NCBI GenBank assembly: GCA_902491765.1
Contig: CABUIY010000025.1
Coordinates: 1 to 25,132 of the forward strand
DNA: 25,132 nt
DNA from: an uncultured Collinsella sp.
Lineage (GTDB): Bacteria; Actinomycetota; Coriobacteriia; Coriobacteriales; Coriobacteriaceae
Direction of reading: 5' to 3'
Positions 1 to 6,241 of this stretch are shown piece after piece (the first letter of the stretch is position 1; each line of letters opens with the position of its first letter). A program made the position numbers and the translations under genes. The notes below the pieces were generated by a model that was given only the letters and a program-made list of their open reading frames with translations, was not told where the DNA came from and ran no database searches.

Positions 1-381
1 AAGGAGGCCAAGGACCACGGTGCCGATAAGGGCAACCTGCTGGGTTATGAGCCCAAGGACGGCGACCGTGTGGTCATGGTCGAGGACGTTACCACCAGCG
101 GCAAGTCCATCGACGAGACCTATCCCAAGGTCAAGGCTGCTGCCGATGTCGAGATCAAGGGCCTGATCGTGTCCCTCAACCGCATGGAGGTCGGCAAGGG
201 CGGTGTGACCACCGCGCAGAAGGAGATCGAGGCCAAGTACGGTTTCCCCGTCGCGAGCATCGTCTCCATGGCTGAGGTCGTCGAGACCCTCTACAACCAC
301 GAGATCGACGGCAAGGTTGTCATCGACGACGAGCTCAAGACCGCCATCGACGCCTACTACGAGCAGTACGGAGCACGTTAG
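1..381 (+). CDS. pyrE: Orotate phosphoribosyltransferase, 3' part only
   Basis: The reading frame is open from base 1 to a TAG at 379-381, so about 126 C-terminal residues are present and the start lies outside the window. The enzyme joins orotate to PRPP to give orotidine monophosphate in cytoplasmic pyrimidine synthesis. The key evidence is the PRPP-binding signature VVMVEDVTTSGKS (bases about 64-102), with the acidic pair and the TTSG loop typical of PyrE. Upstream, the KGNLLGYEPKDGDR stretch fits the flexible-loop to beta-strand segment of the family. The C-terminus (DDELKTAIDAYYEQYGAR) looks natural rather than truncated. The G of its stop codon is also the first paired base of a long hairpin that opens intergenic element copy A, so that element is probably part of the pyrE mRNA 3' end. 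Another type I phosphoribosyltransferase is possible but less likely. Confidence 0.88.
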   Translation, partial: KEAKDHGADKGNLLGYEPKDGDRVVMVEDVTTSGKSIDETYPKVKAAADVEIKGLIVSLNRMEVGKGGVTTAQKEIEAKYGFPVASIVSMAEVVETLYNHEIDGKVVIDDELKTAIDAYYEQYGAR

Positions 382-570
382 TTACGGCGTTTTACCAAAC
401 GCCGTAACTGCTCGACGCTGCGCGGGCCGCATTTGGACAATCTGACGTTCAACTTCAAGGGCGCGACCAGAAGGTCAGCGCCCTTTCGTTTCACGTCACC
501 TTGTCTCAAATGCGACCCGCTCGCTGGCGTTGCCAAAACATCGGCGTTGCCGTGGTAGTCATTGGGGGCA
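381..570 (+). repeat. Structured intergenic element, copy A (3' of pyrE)
   Basis: This is one of three related sequences in the window (others at 2360 and 22416), all in + orientation after a stop codon. Stem 1 is 12 bp (381-392 with 397-408) closed by a TACC loop. A short conserved linker containing CGACGCTGC follows. Stem 2 pairs 422-440 with 501-520, with a one-base bulge and one mismatch. Inside it a 5-bp stem (444-448 GACGT with 493-497 ACGTC) and stem 3 (457-464 with 478-485) lead to an invariant GACC-AGAA-GGTC tip at 465-476. Downstream is a conserved tail with CCAAAACATCGGCGTTG and GTAGTCATTGGG, ending near 567. The stems differ between copies but keep pairing. There is no U-tract, so it is not an ordinary intrinsic terminator. 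Function unknown; the right boundary is approximate. Confidence 0.72.
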
Positions 571-875
571 AGGCCGCTGTAGGAGATGGCGATTGCCACA
601 TGGTCGGGGCCCGAGGCGAGCGCCGTGCGCACCTGGGCTTCGGAATTGTCGTGGCACGTCGCGCTTTTACCGGCGGAGAGCAGGCGATCGCGGAACATTC
701 CCGCTGGATAGAGATTGTGCGAGCCTGTGTAGATGTCGACCTGTCGGGCGTTCGCGATGAGCTTGGCGGCGTGGTCAAGCTGCGTGGGGTCGAGCAGCTC
801 CTGCGTCTCGGCCAGCGTGGTCTGGTAGAGCCCCTCCATGCGCTCCATAACCTGCGCAGGCGATACTCGGCTTAT
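556..875 (-). pseudogene. Remnant of an RpiR/MurR-type SIS-domain regulator
   Basis: On the minus strand an open frame encodes the start of a SIS (sugar isomerase) domain: a helix with MERMEGLYQTTLAETQELLD, then ARQVDIYTGSHNLYPAGMFRDRL, then DHVAIAISYSG. The last motif matches the AISYSG phosphosugar-binding loop of RpiR-family regulators. The N-terminal helix-turn-helix of about 75 residues is missing. The rest of the SIS domain is also missing: just after the loop, at PNDY (about 556-567), the sequence runs into intergenic element copy A. The frame stays open through the element to about 378, but that part encodes nothing SIS-like. There is no convincing start; the upstream end of the frame is a TTG near 890. 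I read this as a gene fragment truncated at both ends, probably not functional. A small functional SIS-only protein is unlikely because the domain is incomplete. Confidence 0.6.
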
Positions 876-947
876 CGACCCGCGATGCAAAGGAGATGCT
901 CATCCCACGAGCACTACCGGGAAGGGCTTGCGATTCGAGCCCTCGCC

Positions 948-976
948 TTAGTATTTTGGCCATTTGGCACTATAAT
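948..976 (+). promoter_or_regulatory. Probable promoter of crr
   Basis: A perfect -10 hexamer TATAAT lies at 971-976, 50 bases before the crr ATG. The best -35 at 17-bp spacing is TTAGTA (948-953), only three of six matches. The -10 is clear and the -35 weak. A purine-rich ribosome binding site (AAGAGGAGAA) follows at about 1011-1020. Confidence 0.55.
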
Positions 977-1025
977 TACCGTAGGCATGCGCACAACGTT
1001 GCGCTTAATCAAGAGGAGAAAACGT

Positions 1026-1562
1026 ATGGGTCTGTTTGATATGTTCAAGAAGAAGGCTGAGCCCGCGGCTGCCGCTGCTCCGGTCTCTATCTCTGCTTCT
1101 GCTGGCGCCGACGTGCTGTGCTCGCCCGTCAAGGGCAAGGTCATCAAGATGGCCGACGTGCCCGATCCCGTCTTTGGTGGCGAGGTTCTGGGCAAGGGCT
1201 GCGCCGTATGGCCCGAGGACGACCTGGTCTACGCTCCCTGCGACGGCAAGGTGACCGTTACCATGGGTCACGCCGTGGGCCTGCAGTCCGATAGCGGCAT
1301 CGAGGTTCTGGTGCACGTTGGCGTCGATACCGTCAACATGAACGGTGATGGCTTCGAGGGCTTCGTCAAGGCCGACGACGTCGTGAAGGCTGGCCAGCCC
1401 ATACTCAAGATCGACCGCGCCAAGATCGCTGCTGCCGGTTACAAGGACTGCGTCGTCGTGGCCGTGTCCAACACCGCCGAGTTTGCCGATGTCGAACTCG
1501 CCGTCGAGGCCGACTCCGCTGTCGCCGCCGGTGACGCCATCGTTAAGGTCGTCCGCAAGTAA
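1026..1562 (+). CDS. crr: PTS system glucose-type IIA component
   Basis: This is a 178-residue stand-alone EIIA(Glc)-type protein. It accepts phosphate from HPr on a histidine and passes it to an EIIB domain of a sugar permease; in many bacteria it also has signalling roles. The N-terminus MGLFDMFKKK resembles the membrane-associating helix of enterobacterial EIIA(Glc) and is followed by an Ala-rich linker (residues about 13-27). The two active-site histidines are visible: His82 in MGHAVGLQSDSG and His97 in GIEVLVHVGVDTV. Both are offset by 15 from E. coli His75 and His90. The ATG at 1026 is chosen because AGGAG sits at the right distance and the family N-terminus begins there; longer in-frame extension upstream is not IIA-like. 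It has its own promoter and terminator and no other PTS gene beside it, so its EIIBC partners are encoded elsewhere. Confidence 0.92.
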   Translation: MGLFDMFKKKAEPAAAAAPVSISASAGADVLCSPVKGKVIKMADVPDPVFGGEVLGKGCAVWPEDDLVYAPCDGKVTVTMGHAVGLQSDSGIEVLVHVGVDTVNMNGDGFEGFVKADDVVKAGQPILKIDRAKIAAAGYKDCVVVAVSNTAEFADVELAVEADSAVAAGDAIVKVVRK

Positions 1563-1587
1563 ACTGCGGCATCCAAAGGATGTGCAA

Positions 1588-1617
1588 GGGTGGTCGGGTT
1601 TTCCGGCCACCTTTTTT
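1588..1617 (+). terminator. Intrinsic terminator of crr
   Basis: A 9-bp stem (GGTGGTCGG at 1589-1597 with CCGGCCACC at 1603-1611, one G-U pair) with a five-base loop is followed directly by six T residues at 1612-1617. It lies 26 bases after the crr stop, a textbook Rho-independent terminator. Confidence 0.9.
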
Positions 1618-1798
1618 ATTGCATAGCGGGGAAGCGTTTTATTGCACATTGGGCGGGCTTGCAAACCGTTCGGACGCTAAAACGAACCGACCGCGCCTTC
1701 GCGTTGCCGAGGGTGTTCATAAGCGGATAGTATGGGCTTACTTATTACAACGTGCGCCGCGTCTGGGAAGCGCAGTGCCGCTCATTGGGAGGAACAAC

Positions 1799-2356
1799 AT
1801 GAAAAAGAAGCTGCTGCTTGCACCCCTCATGGCCGTCTTGGTTGCATGTGTGGTCGTGCTTTCCGGCTGTGGAGGTCCTTCGGTTGAGGAGCTCATCACC
1901 GAGGATCTTACGACTCAGTTTGACGAGGTCAAGAACGGTGGCGACGACTTCCTCTCTGGTCTGGAGGAGGCTTCGGGCGACGAGTTCGAGCAGCTGGGTA
2001 TCGATCCCAAGGAGTACGCCAAGACCTATCTCGAGGGCTTTGACTACAAGATCGGCGACGTGACGGTCGACGAGGACAAGGGTGTCGCGACCGCCGAGGT
2101 CTCTATCACCTGCAAGTCTATGAACAAGATCGTCGAGGACTTCTCCACCCAGTATCAGGAGAAGGTCGCTGCGCTTGATACGGTTCCTTCCGATGACGAG
2201 CTGTACAAGATGGCCGGTCAGGTCATGGTCGATGTGACCAAGGCCACCGAGCCCAGGAAGACCACGGTCATCTTCAAGTACACCTGCAACGACGACGGCG
2301 AGTGGTCTGCCGACGACTCCGTCAACTCCGAGATGATGGATGCAATGTTGAGCTAG
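1799..2356 (+). CDS. Putative secreted lipoprotein of unknown function
   Basis: This 185-residue protein starts at the ATG preceded by GGGAGGAAC. It has a lipoprotein signal peptide: basic MKKK, a hydrophobic stretch (residues 5-20) and the lipobox LSGC with the lipidated cysteine at position 24. The mature part is acidic and soluble. It begins with a helix (VEELITEDLTTQFDEVKNG), continues with DYKIGDVTVDEDKGVATAEVSITC, which looks like beta-strands, and ends with TTVIFKYTCNDDGEWSADDSVNSEMMDAML. This layout resembles small Gram-positive lipoproteins with a cystatin- or NTF2-like domain, but I do not recognise a named family. Two cysteines (in SITC and KYTC) could form a disulfide outside the cell. 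It appears to be monocistronic. Its mRNA would carry intergenic element copy B three bases after the stop. Confidence 0.8.
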   Translation: MKKKLLLAPLMAVLVACVVVLSGCGGPSVEELITEDLTTQFDEVKNGGDDFLSGLEEASGDEFEQLGIDPKEYAKTYLEGFDYKIGDVTVDEDKGVATAEVSITCKSMNKIVEDFSTQYQEKVAALDTVPSDDELYKMAGQVMVDVTKATEPRKTTVIFKYTCNDDGEWSADDSVNSEMMDAMLS

Positions 2357-2359
2357 TTC

Positions 2360-2595
2360 GTTGCGGCGTTTTACCAAACGCCGCAACTGCTCGACGCTGC
2401 AAGCCCGCCAGAGCGGCAATCTGCCTTTCAACTTCGGCGGCATGACCAAAAGGTCAATGCCGCCTTGTTTCAAGGCACCTTGCTCGCTCTGGCGGGCTTT
2501 CGCTGTCGTTGCCAAAACAACGTCGTTCCCTTGGTTGGCTTAAAGTGGCACTTTTACCTGCGACGTTGCCATCGCTGAAGTAGTCATTGGGAAGG
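2360..2595 (+). repeat. Structured intergenic element, copy B
   Basis: The organisation is the same as in copy A. Stem 1 is 12 bp with a TACC loop (2360-2371 with 2376-2387); its fourth pair is G-C where A and C have A-T. The linker TGCTCGACGCTGC is identical to copy A. Stem 2 pairs 2401-2419 with 2480-2499 and has the same single-base bulge near its inner end. The 5-bp inner stem is GCCTT (2423-2427) with AAGGC (2472-2476), which replaces the GACGT/ACGTC of copy A. Stem 3 pairs 2436-2443 with 2457-2464 around the constant GACC-AAAA-GGTC tip. The tail keeps GCCAAAACAACGTCGTT and, after about 50 unrelated bases, GTAGTCATTGGG (2580-2591). The gene in front encodes the lipoprotein. Confidence 0.72.
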
Positions 2596-2596
2596 C

Positions 2597-2648
2597 GGCA
2601 GCTGGGGACGTTCCTTTTCTGCCGGCAGTTGGGGACACTCCTTGTGCC
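2597..2648 (+). repeat. Tandem pair of GGGGAC hairpin repeats
   Basis: Two adjacent units of about 25-27 bases both begin GGCAG(C/T)TGGGGAC and end in GCC: 2597-2623 and 2624-2648. Each can fold as a small hairpin (GGCAG with CTGCC; GGCA with TGCC). The GGGGAC core resembles the centre of the palindrome at 22645-22673 and, reversed, the GTCC(C/T)TT core of the 35-nt palindromes. The placement is between element copy B and array 1. No coding potential is evident. Confidence 0.45.
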
Positions 2649-2668
2649 AGCGTTGCACCGAGTGCTTG

Positions 2669-2838
2669 GGAAACCGCGACCCGGTTTTTGGCCGAATAGT
2701 GGGTCGCATTTTCCGGATGGGGTGGGTTGCGGAAACTGCGACCCGGAATATTGCTCTGAAGTGGGATGCGGTTTCCCTGATGCGCCTCAAACGGAAAGCG
2801 CATCCCATTCCGGAGCTTCAAAATGGGATGCGCTTTCC
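2669..2838. repeat. Palindromic array 1: three 46-nt units, 16-nt spacers
   Basis: Three units (2669-2714, 2731-2776, 2793-2838) are each exactly 46 bases long and separated by exactly 16 bases, giving a 62-base period. Each starts GGAAA and ends TTTCC, with near-inverted arms of about 14 bases such as GGAAACTGCGACCC. In unit 3 the arms are a perfect 17-bp inverted repeat (GGAAAGCGCATCCCATT at its left). Arms also pair across the 16-base spacers (13 of 14 matches in both cases), so alternative hairpins are possible. The spacers have no common sequence. The array lies between convergent genes (lipoprotein and HAD phosphatase). The same architecture recurs at 17684-17853. Function unknown. Confidence 0.75.
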
Positions 2839-2880
2839 GCGCGGAAGAATTGTCGCAGCTGCGTTAAGCAGTGTCGCTCG

Positions 2881-3549
2881 TTACTCGCCCAGGATCAGCG
2901 CTGCGAGCTCTGCCTGGGTGTCCACCACGTAGTCGGCGCCGGTGGCTTCCAGCTCTGCGCGGCCGCGGAAACCCCAGCTGACGCCCGCACTCTTAAGGCC
3001 GGCGTTGTGGCCGGTCAGGATATCGACATTGGAATCGCCTACGTAGAGCGTGGTCGCCGGGTCGGCGCCTAGCTCTTCCATCACATGCAGCGTGACGGGT
3101 GCTTCGGGCTTGGGCGGAAACGCATCGACACGGCCCTGCACCAGCGAAAAGCGCTTGGAACCAAAATACTTTTCGATAAGCGAAGCCGCCGAGACGTGGT
3201 CCTTGTTAGTGAGCACGGCAAGCTGAACGCCCGCGGCGCGCAAGCGGTCGAGCATCTCGATCGTGCCGGCATAGGGAGCGGTGTGGTCTTCCTTGTGCTC
3301 GCCGTAGTAAGCCCTAAACTCGGCAAGCGTCTGCTCAAACATGCGGCCGTCGCCTGCGTACTCGGCGGGCATAAAGCGCTCAACCAGCTTGAGCATGCCG
3401 TTTCCCACCTTGTAGCGGTACTCGTCAACGGCAAACGTGGGCCAGCCGTGCGCCTCGCAGGTATGGTTGCCGGCGGCCGCCAGGTCCTCGAGCGTGTTGA
3501 GAATGGTGCCGTCCAGGTCAAAGATCACATGGGAAAAAGCTGCTGCCAT
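2881..3549 (-). CDS. HAD-family phosphatase, phosphoglycolate phosphatase-like
   Basis: The 222-residue protein has all four haloacid dehalogenase motifs: I, FDLDGT (nucleophile Asp11, acid Asp13); II, LTNK at 113-116; III, the lysine in FPPKPEAP (about 148); IV, GDSNVDI (about 173). A helical C1-type cap lies between motifs I and II (residues about 17-85). This is the Gph/PgmB-like subgroup, which hydrolyses small phosphate monoesters such as 2-phosphoglycolate; the true substrate cannot be read from the sequence. The start at 3549 is preferred over an in-frame upstream Met at 3612 because GGCAGGAG precedes it and the family begins only a few residues before the FDLDGT motif. It is the last minus-strand gene, 105 bases after hypE, so it may be read through from the hyp operon, but a functional link is not evident. 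Confidence 0.85.
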   Translation of the reverse strand: MAAAFSHVIFDLDGTILNTLEDLAAAGNHTCEAHGWPTFAVDEYRYKVGNGMLKLVERFMPAEYAGDGRMFEQTLAEFRAYYGEHKEDHTAPYAGTIEMLDRLRAAGVQLAVLTNKDHVSAASLIEKYFGSKRFSLVQGRVDAFPPKPEAPVTLHVMEELGADPATTLYVGDSNVDILTGHNAGLKSAGVSWGFRGRAELEATGADYVVDTQAELAALILGE

Positions 3550-3654
3550 GGGTGCTCCTGCCGCTTGAGTTGTAAAACGCACCCCATGATACTGGGCATG
3601 CGTGCCGGGCATGTTTGGAATCTGAATATCTTTAATAGCCCTGAGCCTTTGTCG

Positions 3655-4689
3655 TTAGCAAATTCTCGGCAGCTGCTCTCCTACGAGCATGTCGAGGATG
3701 CGGGTCGAGCCCCAGCCGGTGCGCACGCGCACGGCGGGATGGGCGCCCTCGGCAAGTGGCAGCACGCGGCCGATGATGGCGGCATTCTCGCCGTAGCGGG
3801 CGGCGCGCATGGCGCTCAGCGCGGCATCGGCTTGCTCGGCCGGCACGACGGCAACCATCTTGCCCTCGTTTGCCACCTGCAGCACATCGTAGCCGAGCAT
3901 CTCGCAGGCGGCCTGCACGTCGGGACGCACGGGCACGGCATCCTCGTCGATCTCCATGGCAACGCCGCTGGCCTGCGCAAACTCGTTGAGCGTCGAGGCC
4001 AGGCCACCGCGCGTGGGGTCGCGGAAGCAGCGTGTGTCGGGTGCTGCGGAAAGCACATCGGCAATCAGGTGGTTGAGCGGCGCGGCGTCGCTTTCGATGG
4101 TGCTCGAAAACGCCAGACCCTCGCGTTGGCTCATGATAGCGATGCCGTGGTCGCCCAGTGTACCCGAGACCAGGATGACATCGCCGGGCTGGCAGTTTGC
4201 GCCGCTGAGCGCCACGCCCGCAGGCACCTCGCCCACGCCGGCGGTATTGATATAGACGCCGTCGGCCCCGCCGCGCTCGACCACCTTGGTGTCGCCCGTG
4301 ATTATGGACACGCCCGCCTCGTGCGCCGTCTCGGCCATCGTCTGCACAATCTGGCGGAGCCTATCCATGGGATAGCCCTCTTCGAGGATAAAGCCGCACG
4401 ACAGGTAGCGCACGTTGGCGCCCGAGGTCGCGACGTCGTTGACGGTTCCGCACACGGCGAGGCGGCCGATGTTGCCACCGGGGAAGAACTGCGGCGAGAC
4501 TACAAAGCTGTCGGTCGACATGGCGATGCGCCCGCTCGCGGGCAGCGCGGCGACGCCGGCATCGTTGCCTTCGAGCAGCTCGGGCGACCCAAAGGCATCC
4601 AAAAAGACCTCATCGATGATGCGTTTCATCATCTGGCCGCCGGAGCCGTGGCCCAGCAGGACGGTGCTATCGGTAACGCTATGGGACAT
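3655..4689 (-). CDS. hypE: Hydrogenase maturation protein HypE
   Basis: HypE is 344 residues, normal for the family. It takes a carbamoyl group from HypF onto its C-terminal cysteine and dehydrates it with ATP to a thiocyanate, the source of the CN ligands of [NiFe]-hydrogenase. The protein ends PRIC, with the essential terminal Cys344. Other family features are LLGHGSGGQMM near the N-terminus, STDSFVVSPQFFPGGNIGRLAVCGTVND (the ATP-binding PurM-like region), ITGDTKVVERG, and FRDPTRGGLASTLNE in the C-terminal domain. It lies 48 bases downstream of hypD in the same orientation and shares its operon with hypC and hypF. The HypD-HypE contact forms the complex that transfers CN to iron. Confidence 0.96.
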   Translation of the reverse strand: MSHSVTDSTVLLGHGSGGQMMKRIIDEVFLDAFGSPELLEGNDAGVAALPASGRIAMSTDSFVVSPQFFPGGNIGRLAVCGTVNDVATSGANVRYLSCGFILEEGYPMDRLRQIVQTMAETAHEAGVSIITGDTKVVERGGADGVYINTAGVGEVPAGVALSGANCQPGDVILVSGTLGDHGIAIMSQREGLAFSSTIESDAAPLNHLIADVLSAAPDTRCFRDPTRGGLASTLNEFAQASGVAMEIDEDAVPVRPDVQAACEMLGYDVLQVANEGKMVAVVPAEQADAALSAMRAARYGENAAIIGRVLPLAEGAHPAVRVRTGWGSTRILDMLVGEQLPRIC

Positions 4690-4737
4690 ATCGAAAACTC
4701 CAATCGTGGGTGGTGCCGGTGTGCGGGTGTGCCCGGG

Positions 4738-5850
4738 CTAGTCGCGGTAGCGGTAGTACGCCGCGCAGCTGCCCTCGGAGCTCACCATGCACGGGCCGAC
4801 GGGGTGCTCGGGCGTGCAGGTGCGGCCAAAGAGCGGGCAGCTGCTCGGCGCAATGGCCCCGCGCAGCACGTCGCCGCAGCGGCACCCGCGCGGCTCGACC
4901 GTCGCCTCAACGGGCACGTCAAAGCGAGCGCGGGCATCAAAGCGCGAGAACTCGGGGCGGATGGAAAGGCCCGAGTTGGCAATCAGCCCCAGCCCGCGCC
5001 ATGTGGTATCGCACGGCTCAAACACCTGCTCGACCAGCTGGCGCGCCACGGGATTGCCGTCTGCGTTGACGCCACGGCGGTAGGCGTTGTCAATCACCGG
5101 CCTGTCCTCGACAACCATCTGGACCAGCATGCAGATGCCCTGCAGGATATCGACCGGTTCAAATCCCGTGACCACGCCCGGGGTATTGAATTCGTCGACC
5201 AAAAAGCTAAAGGGCACCAAGCCCGTGATGGTGGCGACGTGGCCCGGCAGGATAAAGCCGTCGATGGTGGTCTCGGGGTCGTTGGCGATGGCGCGCAACG
5301 CAGGCGGCGTGGCCTTGTGGGCGCAATAGACCGAGAAGTTCAAAAGCCCGCGCGCCTCGGCCTCCAAGATGGCGGCGGCGATGGTGGGCGTCGTAGTCTC
5401 AAAGCCCACGCCCATAAAAATGACCGGGCGATCAGGGTTTTGCTCGGCAATGTCGAGCGCGTCGAGCGGGGAATAGACGATACGGATATCGCGCCCCGCC
5501 GCCTTTTGCGCAGCGAGCGAGGTGGATGATCCGGGCACGCGCATCATGTCGCCAAAGGTGGTGATGATGGCGCCGTCTATGTTGGCGAGCGCGATTGCGT
5601 GGTCGATGTCGCGGTTGGCGGTGACGCAGACGGGGCAGCCCGGGCCGCTCAGCAGCTTGAGCCCGGCCGGCATAATGGAGCGAAAGCCATAGCGCCCGAT
5701 GCTCACGGTATGCGTGCCGCAGACTTCCATAAGGTTGATGGTGCGGTCGCCGACAAGCTCATGAATGCGCTCGATGAGCTCGCGAGCCAGCTTGGGATCG
5801 CGGAATGCCGAGAAATCGATACCGGAGCGCGCCGGCTGCTCGGGCGCCAC
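4738..5850 (-). CDS. hypD: Hydrogenase maturation protein HypD
   Basis: HypD (370 residues) is an iron-sulfur scaffold that, with HypC, holds the iron while CN and CO ligands are attached. Visible motifs are MEVCGTHT (Cys44), GPGCPVC (Cys72, Cys75), the central MGVGFETTTP, and the C-terminal cysteine cluster CRCGDVLRG...CPLFGRTCTPEHPVGPCMVSSEG, which binds the [4Fe-4S] cluster. The start is a GTG at 5850-5848 that overlaps the hypC stop by one base (TAGTG), so hypC and hypD are translationally coupled. Upstream in-frame extension is blocked by hypC. The family assignment is not in doubt. Confidence 0.96.
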   Translation of the reverse strand: MAPEQPARSGIDFSAFRDPKLARELIERIHELVGDRTINLMEVCGTHTVSIGRYGFRSIMPAGLKLLSGPGCPVCVTANRDIDHAIALANIDGAIITTFGDMMRVPGSSTSLAAQKAAGRDIRIVYSPLDALDIAEQNPDRPVIFMGVGFETTTPTIAAAILEAEARGLLNFSVYCAHKATPPALRAIANDPETTIDGFILPGHVATITGLVPFSFLVDEFNTPGVVTGFEPVDILQGICMLVQMVVEDRPVIDNAYRRGVNADGNPVARQLVEQVFEPCDTTWRGLGLIANSGLSIRPEFSRFDARARFDVPVEATVEPRGCRCGDVLRGAIAPSSCPLFGRTCTPEHPVGPCMVSSEGSCAAYYRYRD

Positions 5851-6110
5851 TAGTAAGCCTCCGCCGGGTTGGTGGTCAGCTGGTCTTCTTCGACCAGCTC
5901 GGACATGGCATTAACAAGCTCGAGCGTTTCCTGTGCTTCCTGCTCGTCGACAATCTGGATGCCAAAGCCGGCGTGTACGAGAATATAGTCGCCAACCTGC
6001 GCCGTCGGCACGAGTCGCAGCGACACGGGGCGCTCGATGCCCATCATGTCGACGGTGGCCTTGAGGTCGTCGTCGCGTTTGACTACTTTACCGGGAACGG
6101 CAAGGCACAT
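5850..6110 (-). CDS. hypC: Hydrogenase maturation chaperone HypC
   Basis: HypC is an 86-residue chaperone that binds HypD and then the hydrogenase large-subunit precursor. The invariant N-terminus MCLAVPGKV is present, with the functional cysteine at position 2. The rest (RPVSLRLVPTAQVGDYILVHAGFGIQIVDEQEAQE) matches the OB-fold core and the conserved VGDYILVHAGF strand. It starts at an ATG, 131 bases after the hypF stop, and overlaps hypD by one base. The final 20 residues are acidic and are not needed for the assignment. Confidence 0.96.
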   Translation of the reverse strand: MCLAVPGKVVKRDDDLKATVDMMGIERPVSLRLVPTAQVGDYILVHAGFGIQIVDEQEAQETLELVNAMSELVEEDQLTTNPAEAY

Positions 6111-6241
6111 ATTGTTCCCCTTTTATACGCTTTGCGCTGGACGGGCGCTCAATAATCCATCAGTTGATGGTAGCGCTCGCGGGCGCTGCGGGCAAACGCG
6201 CTACACCTGTGAGACGGCGGCTTGCGGGCTGGCCGAACAGC

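Noticed and set aside
381..520. The structured elements as Rho-independent terminators
   Set aside because: Neither the first hairpin nor the larger stems are followed by a T-run in any of the three copies.
501..1562. A longer in-frame version of the PTS IIA gene
   Set aside because: The extra N-terminal part is antisense to the SIS remnant and has no IIA similarity. The promoter at 971-976 and ribosome binding site support the ATG at 1026.
3085..5529. An 814-codon open frame on the + strand
   Set aside because: It is antisense to the 3' parts of the HAD gene, hypE and hypD. The His/Gly/Ala-rich composition is typical of a complement frame of GC-rich genes, and hypE and hypD are certain.
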